64,000 bases of DNA from Scolanthus callimorphus (Eukaryota; Cnidaria; Anthozoa; Actiniaria; Edwardsiidae): NCBI GenBank assembly GCA_033964015.1, contig CM066912.1, positions 13,055,399 to 13,119,398 on the forward strand, in the 5' to 3' direction. Both the position numbers and the translations under genes were made by a program. Each line of letters opens with the position of its first letter. The stretch's first letter is position 1. The notes below the pieces were generated by a model that did not search any database, was not told the origin of the DNA, and was given only the letters and a program-made list of their open reading frames with translations. Below, piece after piece: positions 38,008-48,779 of this stretch.

Positions 38008-38979
38008 CTCGCTATGCACAACAACACACTATAAACTCAGGTTTATAAGGTTAACGGCACTAATATAATAGGTCCAGCTGATGACATTTTTAACATTTTT
38101 GGTAATTTACATTTCAATATAATTGAATTGTCAGCTAGGCCCCAAAACATACTTTCTGAAACCAACAATAAAGGATACATGTAGCAAATGAAAAAAATAC
38201 TAGAAAATTTGAAATCAAGATAATTGTTATCAGCATGTGGTGTTGCAATTTCCGAAGAAGAAAAAAGGAATGGGCATCTGATCATTTAGACCAGAACAAG
38301 TACATCGTTTCAGAAAGCTGTATTTTCAGCATCTATAACCAGAACAGTCAAAACTGAACAGGATTCTTTGAAAAGTTATACACTAAGTTCTGACCGACCA
38401 TGAATTTAATAATTTTGAAGACCTTTCAAAAAACACAGTTACAGAGGGCAAAAAGCTCACATTCTAATTAGCCCATACAATTTCTGTACTGATCATGTCA
38501 CACCCATCATGCTCATGTATAAGGTATAGTCACTTTGTTGAACAATGCAAAAAATCTAATCCCTTGCATGTTATTTTCAAAAGTTCTGTAAACCAATAAA
38601 ATGTAGTACATTTAGTAAAACGCAATGAGCTGTATTATGCCATTTATGAATAAAATACATACCTTCAAGCATTTTGGAATCATTTTAACTTTAACTATAT
38701 GTGCTGCTCTCCTCTAGCACAATAAAAATGAGAGACACAACCACATCTGTACTTTGCAGAGCAACTGGACAAAACACAGCAGTGTAACCTGATTGGTTCA
38801 CCCGCAGTTTCAATAGTTCAATTTTACAGACAGCATAATTGCAAAATGATTTTTTGAGTGAAGGAAATTACTGCAAGGCAAATCACAGATGTGTATCTCC
38901 AGTATCATATGAATGGTTATTCAGATACCCATTGCTCGGTTTTTTATTTTTATACCACCATTATAACACAATAATTTGA

Positions 38980-39125
38980 GTGTGGTTCCAGAAAATATCA
39001 CCCCCCCCCCCCCCCCCCCCCCCCGCCGAATGGAAAGGATTGTAAATTCCAGGGTAGTGGTGATGTATTGGGGGTCACTTATCAACACCCATCCACGGGG
39101 CGGATGGATATTTTCCGGACCACAC
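38980..39125. mobile_element. GTGTGGTTCC MITE, complete copy at the end of the array
   Basis: Left end GTGTGGTTCCAGAAAATATC, then a run of about 24 C. Right end GGATGGATATTTTCCGGACC then ACACA. Left halves of the same MITE end units 1 and 2 (from about 33697 and 36341), with shorter C runs. Confidence 0.8.
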
Positions 39126-39149
39126 ATTCCTAGAAAGAGACATTTTCCT

Positions 39150-39451
39150 CTAGACTGTGAAAGGGCTGGACGTCAACTCCTGTTTAATAGCCTGGATTAA
39201 TGCTTGCTTGTCTGCACCATTGTCAATGCCCATTCCACTAATAATACTATCACCTGGATGAGGATGGCATAAGCTGACAAGGAGTGGCCCATCGACTTCA
39301 GCCTCTACAAACTGGGGGATCAATTGAGTAAGATTACTTCGCTCTAAGAAGCTACACACATCATCCCTTGTGTATTGGTCAATACATGTATCTCTGATCT
39401 TTGTCTGTTTGTGTGGCATGGCAGGGCTTTTAAATGACTGCCATCTACTTC
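39150..39451 (-). CDS. SAM-domain exon, C-terminal
   Basis: The minus strand reads CIDQYTRDDVCSFLERSNL, TQLIPQFVEAEVDGPLLVSL, IISGMGIDNGADKQALIQAI, then KQELTSSPFTV and a stop at 39150. This is the five-helix pattern of a sterile alpha motif, a protein-interaction domain. An acceptor-like CTACTGATTCAG lies just upstream near 39452. A second frame just before it (GTSSSSTDSEVDGSHLK) also looks coding, so a one-base indel near 39425 is possible. The exon needs an upstream partner. The four-exon gene at 42730-45814 on the same strand ends near a good unused donor, ATGAAG|GTAATTTG at about 42702, and is the best candidate. Confidence 0.6.
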
Positions 39452-39767
39452 TGAATCAGTAGAACTTGAGCTTGTACCAGGACTTGAATAAAATTGCCTC
39501 TGTTATTGATATGGATACTTTGTGTTAGTCCATATAGAATCATAGTTACATATGTGTGCAGGAAGATGGAAGCTACATGTATAGAGCTGGGGCATAGCTG
39601 AGAGGGTCATGGGCCCAGGGGGTGTGGATGTATGAAAGGGCACCATTTGTACAGAATTGTGAAAGAGTCCCCTTTCTCGAATCCTGGCTAATGCAGTGGA
39701 AACAAATAGAGTATTACTATAAAAGCAATTTCATTGTTTGATACATTTTTTGAAATGGTCTTGATAA

Positions 39768-41713
39768 GCCCGTACGAAAATTTACAGCCTGACACGACTA
39801 AAATCCAGCGAAATTCAGGCCAGAAAACGAGATATGAGCGAGATTTAGAGCGAGACACAGCGAGACATCCAATTTGTCTCGCCTCTTAAGGCGAGCAGGA
39901 CTTTTTTCTTGCTCTTTTATCGGCGAGATTCCAACCAAACAGAGCGTGACACAGCAAGACACACGTTAAGGAGATTTCTATCTATGGGCAAGACAAATGT
40001 CTCTCTCTGGTTCGCCGGTATTTCAAGCGGGAATCCACCGCGACACGGCAAGACAAAGTCTCAGCTTACATCAAATCCAGTTCTACTCCGAATTCGTCGA
40101 ACTGTTAGCTGATCATTTTCAGATTCTATCCTGAGGCGTCTCAATGGTTGTTTCTGGTTCCGATCTAATTTCTGTGCAAACCTTTCTCTAAAGACGCTTC
40201 CGAATCTTTGCAGCTCGATATACTTATCGAGTTTTGAAACGTGATTCTCCGCCGCCTGTCACCTCACTTGATTTCCTCATTTTGTTGGTCTCGCTTTTCT
40301 TTTCTTCGATTAAGCATGCTTTTAACGGTTGTTGTAACGCGCATCTGATTAATACTAAATAAAGTAGAAGGAATGCACGGCCTTCTGATAGCATTCTGAC
40401 AAGCAGAACGTGTTCATCATATTTGCCATCATAGACGCGCTCACTGATTGGCCACATTGATCGGGTAATCCTATACACACAATTCAATTCGAAAGGCGGG
40501 GAGTCGAATTGCTTTTCCGTTGAAACGCTACTCGTCCTACTCTGGCGAGCGGTTAAAGTATCTTGACAATTTTTGTGCAGCCTATCGTTGTGTCTATTTT
40601 CCAAAGGACAACAGTGTAGGTGTTCTACCAAAAATCTGATGTAAAGCTCAGGAACTACACTTTGTGCACTCACCGTGTACCGTAAACTGGGGAGATGCTG
40701 AATTCAGTGGCGTTATCGCGTTATCATCCTTCCGGTGCGAGCACAAAGTAAGTGAGTTTATATTAGTGTTAACTGAATGATCATAACCTTTCTCAGATTA
40801 TTAGAATGTGCACAGCCTTTCTGACTCTTACCTCATGAGTTGAACTAAAATTATGTTTCTCTTTTAGATATCTTTTATCCGCGGTCTGCATTGCGAACAA
40901 ACCTGGGTACAAAACACCCCCGGAAAGGTCAGATACTAAGTGATACTCGCAAGAAGAAAAAAGCGCAAGCCACCCAAAGAATAGATGACAAACTGGAATG
41001 AACTGATAAGTGAACTTATAACTCTAAACTCATTTTGCGCCTGCAATGGTGGACACTTTATATTCCAACTATATCCAAGAAACTCTAGAAATATATAGCG
41101 AAGCGTTCCTCCGTGGAGTTTTATAGTGAAGCGTTTTCGTGGAGCTTCGCAGTTAGTGCAAAGAAAGCATTTTGCTGAAGTTCGCAGTTGTTAATGTAAA
41201 GTATTTTGCCGAGTTTCGCAGTTTAACATGTAAAGTGTTTTGCCGAGTTCCGCAGTGCATATTGTGAAGTGTTTTTGCCGAGTAACGCAGTTAATATGTG
41301 AAGTGTTTTGCCGGGTTTCGCAGTGTATATTGTGAAGTGTTTTTGCCGAGTTTCGCAGTTTGTTATGCGAGGTGTTTTTGCCGAGTTTCGCAGTTAATAA
41401 CGTAATATATTTTACCGGGTATGTCAGATTTCCATGCATTGTGTTGCTGTTATCCTCTTGTGCTTTCGAAGTGTTTTGCAACTAAATATGATCGACTATT
41501 TATAGTGGTCACGCGACGCGATTGTGGGCGAAAATCGAGCAGCAGGAATCTCAACGAGACAAGCGGTCCAAATGTCACGGCTCCATTCTCGTTCTTTTTT
41601 CGTCCATTTTGTCTCGCTCGTGTCAGCCAGAGTTTCGTGTCATGCTGTGTCTCGCTCTAAAGTCTGGCTGGAATTTCGCTGTTGTCTCGGTCGGAATTTT
41701 CGTACGGGAGATA
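39768..41713. mobile_element. Candidate TIR element, 1.95 kb, GCGAGAC-rich
   Basis: The left end CCCGTACGAAAATT... CCAGCGAAATTC... GCGAGACACAGC is matched in inverse at the right end (GCTGTGTCTCGC... GAATTTCGCTG... AATTTTCGTACGGG). Both subterminal regions are crowded with GAGACA/GCGAGAC words, which could be transposase binding sites. The inside holds a minisatellite and no recognised transposase; the minus-strand frame 40224-40673 (149 residues) matches no family I know. No clear target duplication was seen. Confidence 0.6.
41095..41420. repeat. Minisatellite, 36-41 bp units
   Basis: About eight units built on TTTTGCCGAGTTTCGCAGTT followed by AATATGTGAAGTG-like sequence. The first units are more diverged (GCGAAGCGTT, GTGGAGCTTCGCAG). 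The 96-residue minus-strand frame is repeat-derived. Confidence 0.85.
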
Positions 41714-42729
41714 CAGAAATGGTGATAACATTGAGAAACAATTCCCAAACCTGATAAATAATTTTTCAAAGTTGTGAAGGAATTGGATGTTGGCTGTTCA
41801 TGTTCATTTCAATATGGTGCTGTGTCAACCTAAATTGCATAGATTTAGGATTTATTTCAGGATTCAATGTTTGACAGTAAGAAATGAATTTTCTAGATCA
41901 GATGTCAAAAATAGCAAGGTAGATTATTTCTACACTGTCATGTAAATTATTTTGTTCCAAGAATTTTTTTCCAATTGTTACTCGATTTTCAAATGGATTA
42001 GGTCTTAAAAATGGAAGAAGGGTCCCTGTTTCTCAAATCCTGGCTACGCCCCTAATATAATGAGGGGGCAAAAATGCATGAAAAAAGGTTATAACTTAAG
42101 GACACATATATGATGTAAAATGAAAAATAATGCCACCTTTTGCAATCTTATTAAATGATACCAATGTACTGCATTTGAGGGCCCACAATTGCTACCTACT
42201 ATTTTACAGAATGTTTCAAGTCAACAATTTTGCATGATGAAAGGTCCCTAAACAGAAAGTCATGTTCCTTTTGAAAAAATTATGTTTATCACTGAAAAGC
42301 TATAACACATTTTTATTTTAGGCTACTGTATTTTCAGGTCATATGACAAATGATTCTCATAGATGATTCTGAATTTTTGTTGTTGATATTTTTTTATCCG
42401 ATCCATTATCATCCTAGTCAGGTGGGTAACAATTTGGAAGAGTAAGTCCTAACTAAGAGACCATTTACATAAACCGAAGAGTCAAGCAACCATTTGTTTT
42501 CCTATACCCTGTCCCATGCATAATGCACACTTGAGAAAAGATGATGATGTTTGTAGTATATTACACCTTATATCCTAACCCCCTCCCCCACACCCCTGAC
42601 CCCCTTCCTTTCATAATTCCCTGCATTTGTAAGATGAGTGGAAACCTGTTTGAAAAAATATAAAAAGTCAATTTTGGGATTTCATTGTACAAATTACCTT
42701 CATGCCTATAGGTGACTGTTGTAGAATTG
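41714..42729. other. No gene seen
   Basis: AT-rich, with a C-rich patch near 42580. Probably the intron or 3' flank of the minus-strand gene to the right. Confidence 0.4.
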
Positions 42730-45700
42730 CTAGCAAGGAGGTTGTAAAAGTTGGGTGCTCTGCTGGTTCTGCAGGATCATGGCCTTTAGAAGGTCATAAC
42801 TATTATATGGACTGTTTGTTGGTGTGGGCGTGGATGACGCTGTTTCCTTCTCCCTCTTTCGTTTTGGTGGTACTCCAACAAACTCAGTGATATCCTCCCA
42901 GTTTGGCTCATCACGTACCCCTGCAGATTTGCCTTGCACAATGTGATCAGTCCATAGTTTTAGGTGTCTGATATTGTATCTGCTTATAGCTCCAGTTTTT
43001 TCAAGATCTCGTACTATGTCACAGTGAACATCATTCCATTCATCGTATGTAGTAGGTTTTTTAGAGCTTCTTGAAACAGCTTTCACCAGCTCTCTGTCTC
43101 GCTCATCACCACTGTTGCCATCATCATCACCAGTACCTGGGGTTGATGGTGGATACTCTAAACACCTTTTCTTTGGTCTTACCTGAGCATTAGCCCCTGA
43201 AAGTAATAGGTGCACCCAAATGTTACTTTCCTTTACATTGGACTACAATAGGAATCTTCATGAGATTACATTTAAGGTATCTTTAGGCGTCCAAATAAAT
43301 CAATTAACAATTTAACCATTGGAGAAATTGATATGGTAATTCATTTTTTCTACATTCTTGATTGGACACTTAAATTACCAAGTAAAAATATGTATAGTAC
43401 CAGCCCTGACATTTTAACTCCTACAGCTGTACCTAAATAAAACAAACTACCATAACAAAAACAACTGAAACTCTAGGGTACATAGGTAGTTCAAATGGTT
43501 TCAACAGGGGAATGCAGAATTTTTTGGAACTGCCAATTACACTATTGAACTTAATTGCATTGTTACTACTACCCTCCTCTAATAATGACCACAACTTTAT
43601 TTGTGGAAATATAGCCACATTATTATTTGTACAAGAAGTAAACTCACAAACCTTCATCGAGATTCAGTGAAGAGCAGGCAATACGAATGCTATTTGGTGG
43701 TTTTCCACTTTTAGAACTGTACTCTGTTTTGCAGTTCTTGAAGTCCTCTTCACGCTTTATCTCAACTAGCTGCTTTGGGCCCTTGCGGAGCCAGTAGAGC
43801 CCATTGGCTGGAACATAGATAGTAGACCCTGAGTCCTGTGCTTGGACTAGTCCTTTCAGATCTGCTAAGCTGCCATCAGCTACCACACTGTGAATCAGAG
43901 CTGCTGTTTTGGATAGCCTGGGTTCTCCTCTACCGTTCTTTGTCACTTGAAATAAAAATATGTCCATTACAGATGCCACCTTTGTTGATGTACTATTAGC
44001 TGCGTGAAGCCTAGGGGAACGCCGAGGAGAATGTTCTGGAAAGAAAGTGATGAGCCATTATCGACTAATTACATGAAGGATAAAATGATTCACTAAAACT
44101 CCTCACCACCAGTCACATTCAATTTTTACTTTCCACCCACTCCCCTTCCAAGATCATTTCCTCACCAAAGCCTCTGGCCTAACTGGAATGCAGATAATTG
44201 GCAGCTATCACATGCGTTTTTGCTGGCCTTTACATGTATATGCAGAATTTTCAACATGCTGTAGTAAAATGATTTTAATAATTATCACCCAACCAGGAAT
44301 TTTGCTCAGTGAAGGGACTGGATGACTATAGCTCAAACCTCCAATATTGGACAAAACCTGTAGAGAAAATTACTGAAATCGCTTCTCTTTTCGCTTTCCT
44401 CCTTTTATTTCACCTCTCCCCCGAAGCAATGTTGCAAGGAACGTGTCGAGGGATGGGGACCCTTCATCACCAACATTGATTTAGGGGAAGGGGGGATAAA
44501 TGGTGGGCCCTTAGTTAGTCGAAAACTCAAAAGATAAGTGGTATTTATTATTTTCTCTACCCTTTTGTCCAAGATTGTCCTTGTTTTTAGACAGGTGTCA
44601 AATAGAGGTGGTTAAACTTGTCATTTTACACAACTTCTCCAAATGAATTTTTCATGCACAAATTGAAGGTGTTCATGTAAGCATATTTTACTGAAGCTGT
44701 TGATACTTAGTTTGAGAGTGTTCTTAAAACGTTTCTCTGTGAGATATAGAGCTAAATATTGTGTCATGACTGCAGAGAATTGCCTGCAGAGAATTGATTT
44801 TATGGCCCCATAAAATTACTAGAAGAGTGTTTTTCTAAAGGTTAAGTGTGGTGTAAGGCCGACTTACGATGAATGTCTTTCGGTAGCTTGTGGCTTGGAG
44901 TACGAGGCGATGCTGTGGTGGATGTAGATGTAGAACTAGATGATGGTGAATTCAGCAATGGCAATGGCTGAATCAAGTCCACTGCCATTACAATAACAGC
45001 TTTTTTCGAACGTTTCCCACCAGTGGTAGTCATGGGATATTCAGATAAAAGAGATGGGATATCTCTGTCTGAGTGTATTGCAACGACTTTCCTGCTTTTG
45101 CCAGATTTCTTGTAGTAAAGCTGAGATATATTCCAACCTGCAAGTCCAAGACGTTTGGTCACGTAGTCTTTGATGCATGTCTGTAACGTTGGAAAAGTCC
45201 ATCTGTTCGGTAAAACAAAAGGAGTCTGTTCTGAACCTTGCACGGCACCTCCATTGGTAGACATATACAAAGCTACTTCTCTCTGAAAACGCAAAAATAA
45301 GAGTTCAGTGGGCATGAGTCCTTGGTGTCTTGAAACAACCGAACAATAATTGAATAGGGGACTCGTGGGTGTCAAGACGCGAAGGAGAGATAGTAGTTAT
45401 AGGTGTCGAAGGTGACGAAAAATAGTTTTCTGTATTGGAATGAACTGGTCGTCTTGAGTCAATGTGTTAGCATGATAAAAGTATTCGGTCACTAAAAGTA
45501 AGCTAAATCGCAATGAGATCGAGGAAACAGACACTTACAATGCCTCCTGTGTTTTCTTGACAAATCGGAAATCATTTCTTGACAATTAGGCGGGTGAGCT
45601 GCTATAACAAATGTGATTTCCTTGTGTTTTCACGTGGAGCAGTTTACCTAGATAGCTATGTCACTTGTTCGTGTTTCACTTCATTATTTCATTTTCTAAG

Positions 45701-45814
45701 TGAAACGCCGTGAAAAAAGTTTTGTAACGTCTGAACTAAGTCATGAACTAATGGTACAGCCCTTACCGACTCATTTTCTCTTCCCCTGCCGTCAGCTGCA
45801 TTGAATTCTTCCAT
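42730..45814 (-). CDS. Unidentified four-exon protein, 437 residues, intact
   Basis: Exons are 45814-45767, 45282-44868, 44035-43652 and 43196-42730. Every intron is GT-AG (donors TCG|GTAAGG, CATC|GTAAGTC, GAAG|GTTTGT) and all three junction phases agree, with no stop before TAG at 42730. The start MEEFNAADGRGRENES leads to a globular N-terminal region (RWTFPTLQTCIKDYVTKRLG, then VVAIHSDRDIPSLL) that could be PB1- or ubiquitin-like. A serine/threonine linker follows, then a lysine-rich middle (VEIKREEDFKNCKTEY). The end has a basic KKRC patch and YDEWNDVHCDIVRDLEKTGA, RYNIRHLKLWTDHIV and PPKRKREKE, a likely nuclear signal. I recognise no family. Its 5' end lies 39 bp from a 31 bp sequence also found at the start of the DDE_3 transposase, so it may be the second gene of that transposon. 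A SAM exon at 39150 may be its true last exon. Confidence 0.72.
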
Positions 45815-45853
45815 CTTTTGATCTTTCTGATCGCTCCCCCGTCTTGCTGAACT

Positions 45854-45884
45854 CGAAAGCGGGCAAATCTGGGCGAGCGATGTT
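45854..45884 (-). repeat. 31 bp inverted repeat, right copy
   Basis: Inverted copy of 22805-22835 with 30 of 31 bases matching. Its outer edge abuts a CAGCCCGGG repeat, which may have replaced the original transposon tip. Confidence 0.7.
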
Positions 45885-46210
45885 CAGCCCGGGACAGTCC
45901 GAAAGAGTGATGATAGGTGCACTGTTTGAAATCTCAGCGCCATATTGCAACTAAAGCGCATGCCATTTGCTTTTACGCTGGATATAAGACAGCATGGACG
46001 CGCATTTGCAGCCCGGGCTGAAATTCTGCTGCGATTACATGGTGAAATTTCGCCAAACAACCCGGGCTGAAAATCCTAGACTGGGTCGCTCTGATTTTCT
46101 TCATGTAATCGTAAATTTCGTGTTATGTGTAATTGTGAAGAAGGCCGGGCTGACAATTCAGCCCCCCTAACCGGGTTGAAATCTCAGCCCGGGCTGAAAT
46201 TCTCCATGTA
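45885..46210. repeat. CAGCCCGGGCTG repeat element
   Basis: The 12 bp palindrome CAGCCCGGGCTG or a close variant occurs about five times (near 45885, 46010, 46060, 46150, 46187), often followed by AAAT. CATGTAATCG occurs twice. It looks like a non-autonomous element made of short palindromes. Confidence 0.6.
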
Positions 46211-46317
46211 ATCGGCCCCTAAGTTGATTGAGAAACTGGGAAAAAAATCCATCAGCTTAATCAACCCATTAAAATCAAACTTTCCTTTCTTTTTTCTGTC
46301 AGTTATATCCAGAAATG

Positions 46318-46885
46318 GACTGGCTTTAGGATTTTTAGGAGTCCTAAAAAACTAAAGACTTAAAGATATCCTAAAAATAATAACTTACGCTCCCTTTAGG
46401 AGTTTAGTTTTTTTTAAGATATCTAGTTTTCTTATGATCTTTAGGTTTCCTAAACAACCTTTCAGGATTTTAGTTTTTTCGGTTTCCTAAATCCTCCTTT
46501 TAGGATTTTTAGGATCTATTTTTTTCGGTTTCCTAAGCTCACCTCTTAGGATCTTTAGGATTTTTAGGATTACAGTTTTTTTAGGTTTCCTAAACAGCAC
46601 CTTTTAGGATTTTTATATCATTAAGTATTCGTTGTTCTTAAATTTTAGTTTGGACTGGCTTTAGGATTTTTAGAAATCCTAAAAAACCTAAAGACCTAAA
46701 GATATCCTAGAAAAAAAATAACTTATGCTCCCTGTAGGATTTTTATTTTTTTTAGGATATTTAGTTTTCTTAGGATCTTTAGGTTTCCTAAAAAACCTAA
46801 ACACCTAAAGATATCCTAAAAAAATCATAACTTATGCTCCCTTTCGGATTTTAGTTTTTTGAGATATTTAGTTTTCTTAGGATAA
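46318..46885. repeat. TTTAGGAT / ATCCTAAA-rich tandem repeat
   Basis: A longer unit recurs at 46318, 46650 and about 46790, with blocks GGACTGGCTTTAGGATTTTT, TCCTAAAAAACCTAAAGACC, AAGATATCCTA and TAACTTATGCTCCCT. Direct and complementary heptamers (TTTAGGA, TCCTAAA) alternate, so the stretch can fold on itself many ways. No coding. Confidence 0.8.
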
Positions 46886-46891
46886 TAATAA

Positions 46892-47954
46892 TCTATATAT
46901 TAATACCGTAAAGAAGTCGTGTCCGCAGTCGTTCTGCTTAGCCCTGAAGCTTGGCCGCGAAAAGACGTTCACAGACCTGAAGAGAAGGTGGAAATTTCGA
47001 CAGTGGGCGTTTTTTTGTTGCAAAAGATTCAAGCGATTTCTTAAGCGAGGGAAAAAGCCGCCATCGCCGCCATTTTGAAATCTCACACAGAAACTGAAAA
47101 AGAACTCAGTTCGCATAGCCGAAAGCACTATAGACATCCAGACCCAAATGGTTCTGTTACAGATTACATACAGGAAGCTTTGAGCTGAGAAAATTTTTCA
47201 TTCAAGTTTGAACAAACGTACAAACTACCTTGCTTCCCTCAGAGCGCGCGCTAAGTCATGCTAAGTCCAAATGACACATTTACAAAGCAAAGCCATTAAT
47301 AACATCTATAAGTATAAATCCCGACGGCTTATCGCAAAACGAAGGGCACAATCCCGAAAAGAAGGAGGAAATCTTTCCAGTGGGCATGTTTTTGTTGGAA
47401 AAGATTCACTTTGGGCTAAGTTCTAATTCAAGCGATTTTTTAAGCGAGAAAGCCGAACAAAATATAAACTAAAAAAACCATAAACTAAAAAAATCTTAGA
47501 ACATTTTTACTTGACCTGTTTCTTCTCTCCCCTCACTGAGATATGATAAACATTCAAACAAATCAGAAGTCAAACAGTTTTTATGTAATAGGGTTAATTC
47601 ATTCGTTTTCAATTTTCGCGGGTTCTTTGACCGATTTGAGAGACGGACTCACGCGCGTGATTTTGTCGGACCAAAATCAGGGAGACCAGTGCCAAAAAAA
47701 TCATGTTGAGGTCACTTCATTTATTTCGGCGTGATGGGACGGGGTACTCATTCTGATGATAGTTTATTAGTAATGTAAATCGAGCAGTTTACGGAATGTG
47801 GAACTCAGGGAAATCATGACCCCCAGCCGGTCCCCCATCCATATGGCCATTGTGATTTTTTTTCCGTTTTTTTAAACAGAGTATATTATTATACTATAAG
47901 TAAAATAACTTTCCCCCTCATATACTCCGTGAATTTTTCACGGGCATCAGCTAG
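46892..47954 (+). mobile_element. Non-autonomous Helitron, about 1.06 kb
   Basis: The 5' end is TCTATATATTAATACC, preceded by A. At the 3' end a perfect hairpin (CCGTGAA, TTT, TTCACGG; 47927-47943) is followed by seven bases (GCATCAG), then CTAG, and the next base is T. The hairpin-spacer-CTAG end and the A/T target site are the marks of Helitrons. No Rep/helicase is encoded. It sits in an AAT-rich run. Confidence 0.8.
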
Positions 47955-48104
47955 TAATAATAATAACAATAATAATAGTTTAATCAATCACAATTGCAGA
48001 CCACATATCTGAATTATTGTGAGGGTCACACACTTTACAAAATTTAGTAAGAAATATGCGCATAACAATAATATTAGTTACTGATAACGTACTGTTACAA
48101 AACT
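47955..48104. other. AAT-rich target sequence
   Basis: AATAAT repeats after the Helitron end; no gene. Confidence 0.4.
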
Positions 48105-48530
48105 GCTGAGTCTATCAGTGGACCCTTGAAATTTGTCCAAACGTTGAGAGTCAGACCTAAGCGAATAGTTGTGGCTGACCTCCGATCCCCTTGTAAAGAC
48201 GTACTTAAGGGGGATAGACACTGGCTTTAGCAACAAACTTCTAACAAATATCCTCCCGCCGATCGGTGCGAGACTTAAGCCCAGTTCTATTTAGAATGGA
48301 GGCGTAGTCATCATTGGGAAAAATAATAACAAGAACCCTTTTCTGCACAGCTTCTAGAAAGTCAGCTAGGTAACCAGACAAACCCGCCCACGCCGGGGCT
48401 GGACACCAGCTTTCCTAAGCACCCTCAATGCGTATAAGCGTTTACTGGCTTTCTTTACAAGGTGGTCAATATGGATATTCCAGGAGAGATCAGAACTGAT
48501 ATAAGCACCAAGTAGTTTATAGCTATCAAC
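48105..48530 (-). mobile_element. LINE 3' fragment (RT C-terminal region)
   Basis: The minus strand gives VDSYKLLGAYISSDLSWNIH and KKASKRLYALRVLRKAGV, then after a deletion GYLADFLEAVQKRVLVIIF and DYASILNRTGLKS. These are blocks from the C-terminal part of CR1/Jockey-type RT ORFs. Frames shift, so the copy is dead. Confidence 0.75.
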
Positions 48531-48659
48531 CCTCTTACGAAGGTATCTGCAAGATTAAAGAGGGATGTCTGGGCAGGCTGATAGTGTAGAAAGCTTATTA
48601 TCATCTGTCGACATTTCTTGGATTGAAACAACAACAAAAAACTAACAACTTTGTAAACC

Positions 48660-48779
48660 ATTCAAAACATTCACGGCCTGCTTAGTTGACTTTTTTGTGT
48701 TTTCCGGTGTCGCCTCCGCCACCAATTTCCGTATTTTATCAACATTCTTAGACAAAAACCTTGGTTGCTTGTTTTCCAT
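48660..48779 (-). pseudogene. Crypton-type tyrosine recombinase N-terminus, fragment
   Basis: The minus strand starts MENKQPRFLSKNVDKIRKLV and continues EATPENTKKSTKQAVNVLNG. The ENTKKST...A...V/F pattern is typical of the core-binding start of Crypton-related recombinases and ZMYM/QRICH1-like proteins. It stops after about 44 codons near 48645. LINE fragment sequence begins about 110 bp further on. Upstream (48815-48950) are inverted GACGGATATC blocks, a CCAAT and a TATAAAG-like site, which may be its promoter. Confidence 0.45.

Larger units (their letters stand above)
31177..39096 (+). repeat. Three tandem copies of a 2.64 kb unit
   Basis: Units are 31177-33812, 33813-36450 and 36451-39096. 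Each begins GCCCCATGTCCACTAAAACT (from one base before these starts) and ends inside a MITE after ATCAACACCCATCCAC. Only the third unit is followed by the right half of that MITE, so the duplication breakpoint lies within it. Differences between units are mostly one-base changes in homopolymer runs. Each unit carries C-terminal exons of the DDE_3 transposase, an intron full of hairpins and about 1 kb of AT-rich 3' sequence. Confidence 0.95.

Noticed and set aside
41191..41481. 96-residue repetitive ORF that looks like a repeat protein
   Set aside because: It is a translated minisatellite; other frames are equally repetitive.
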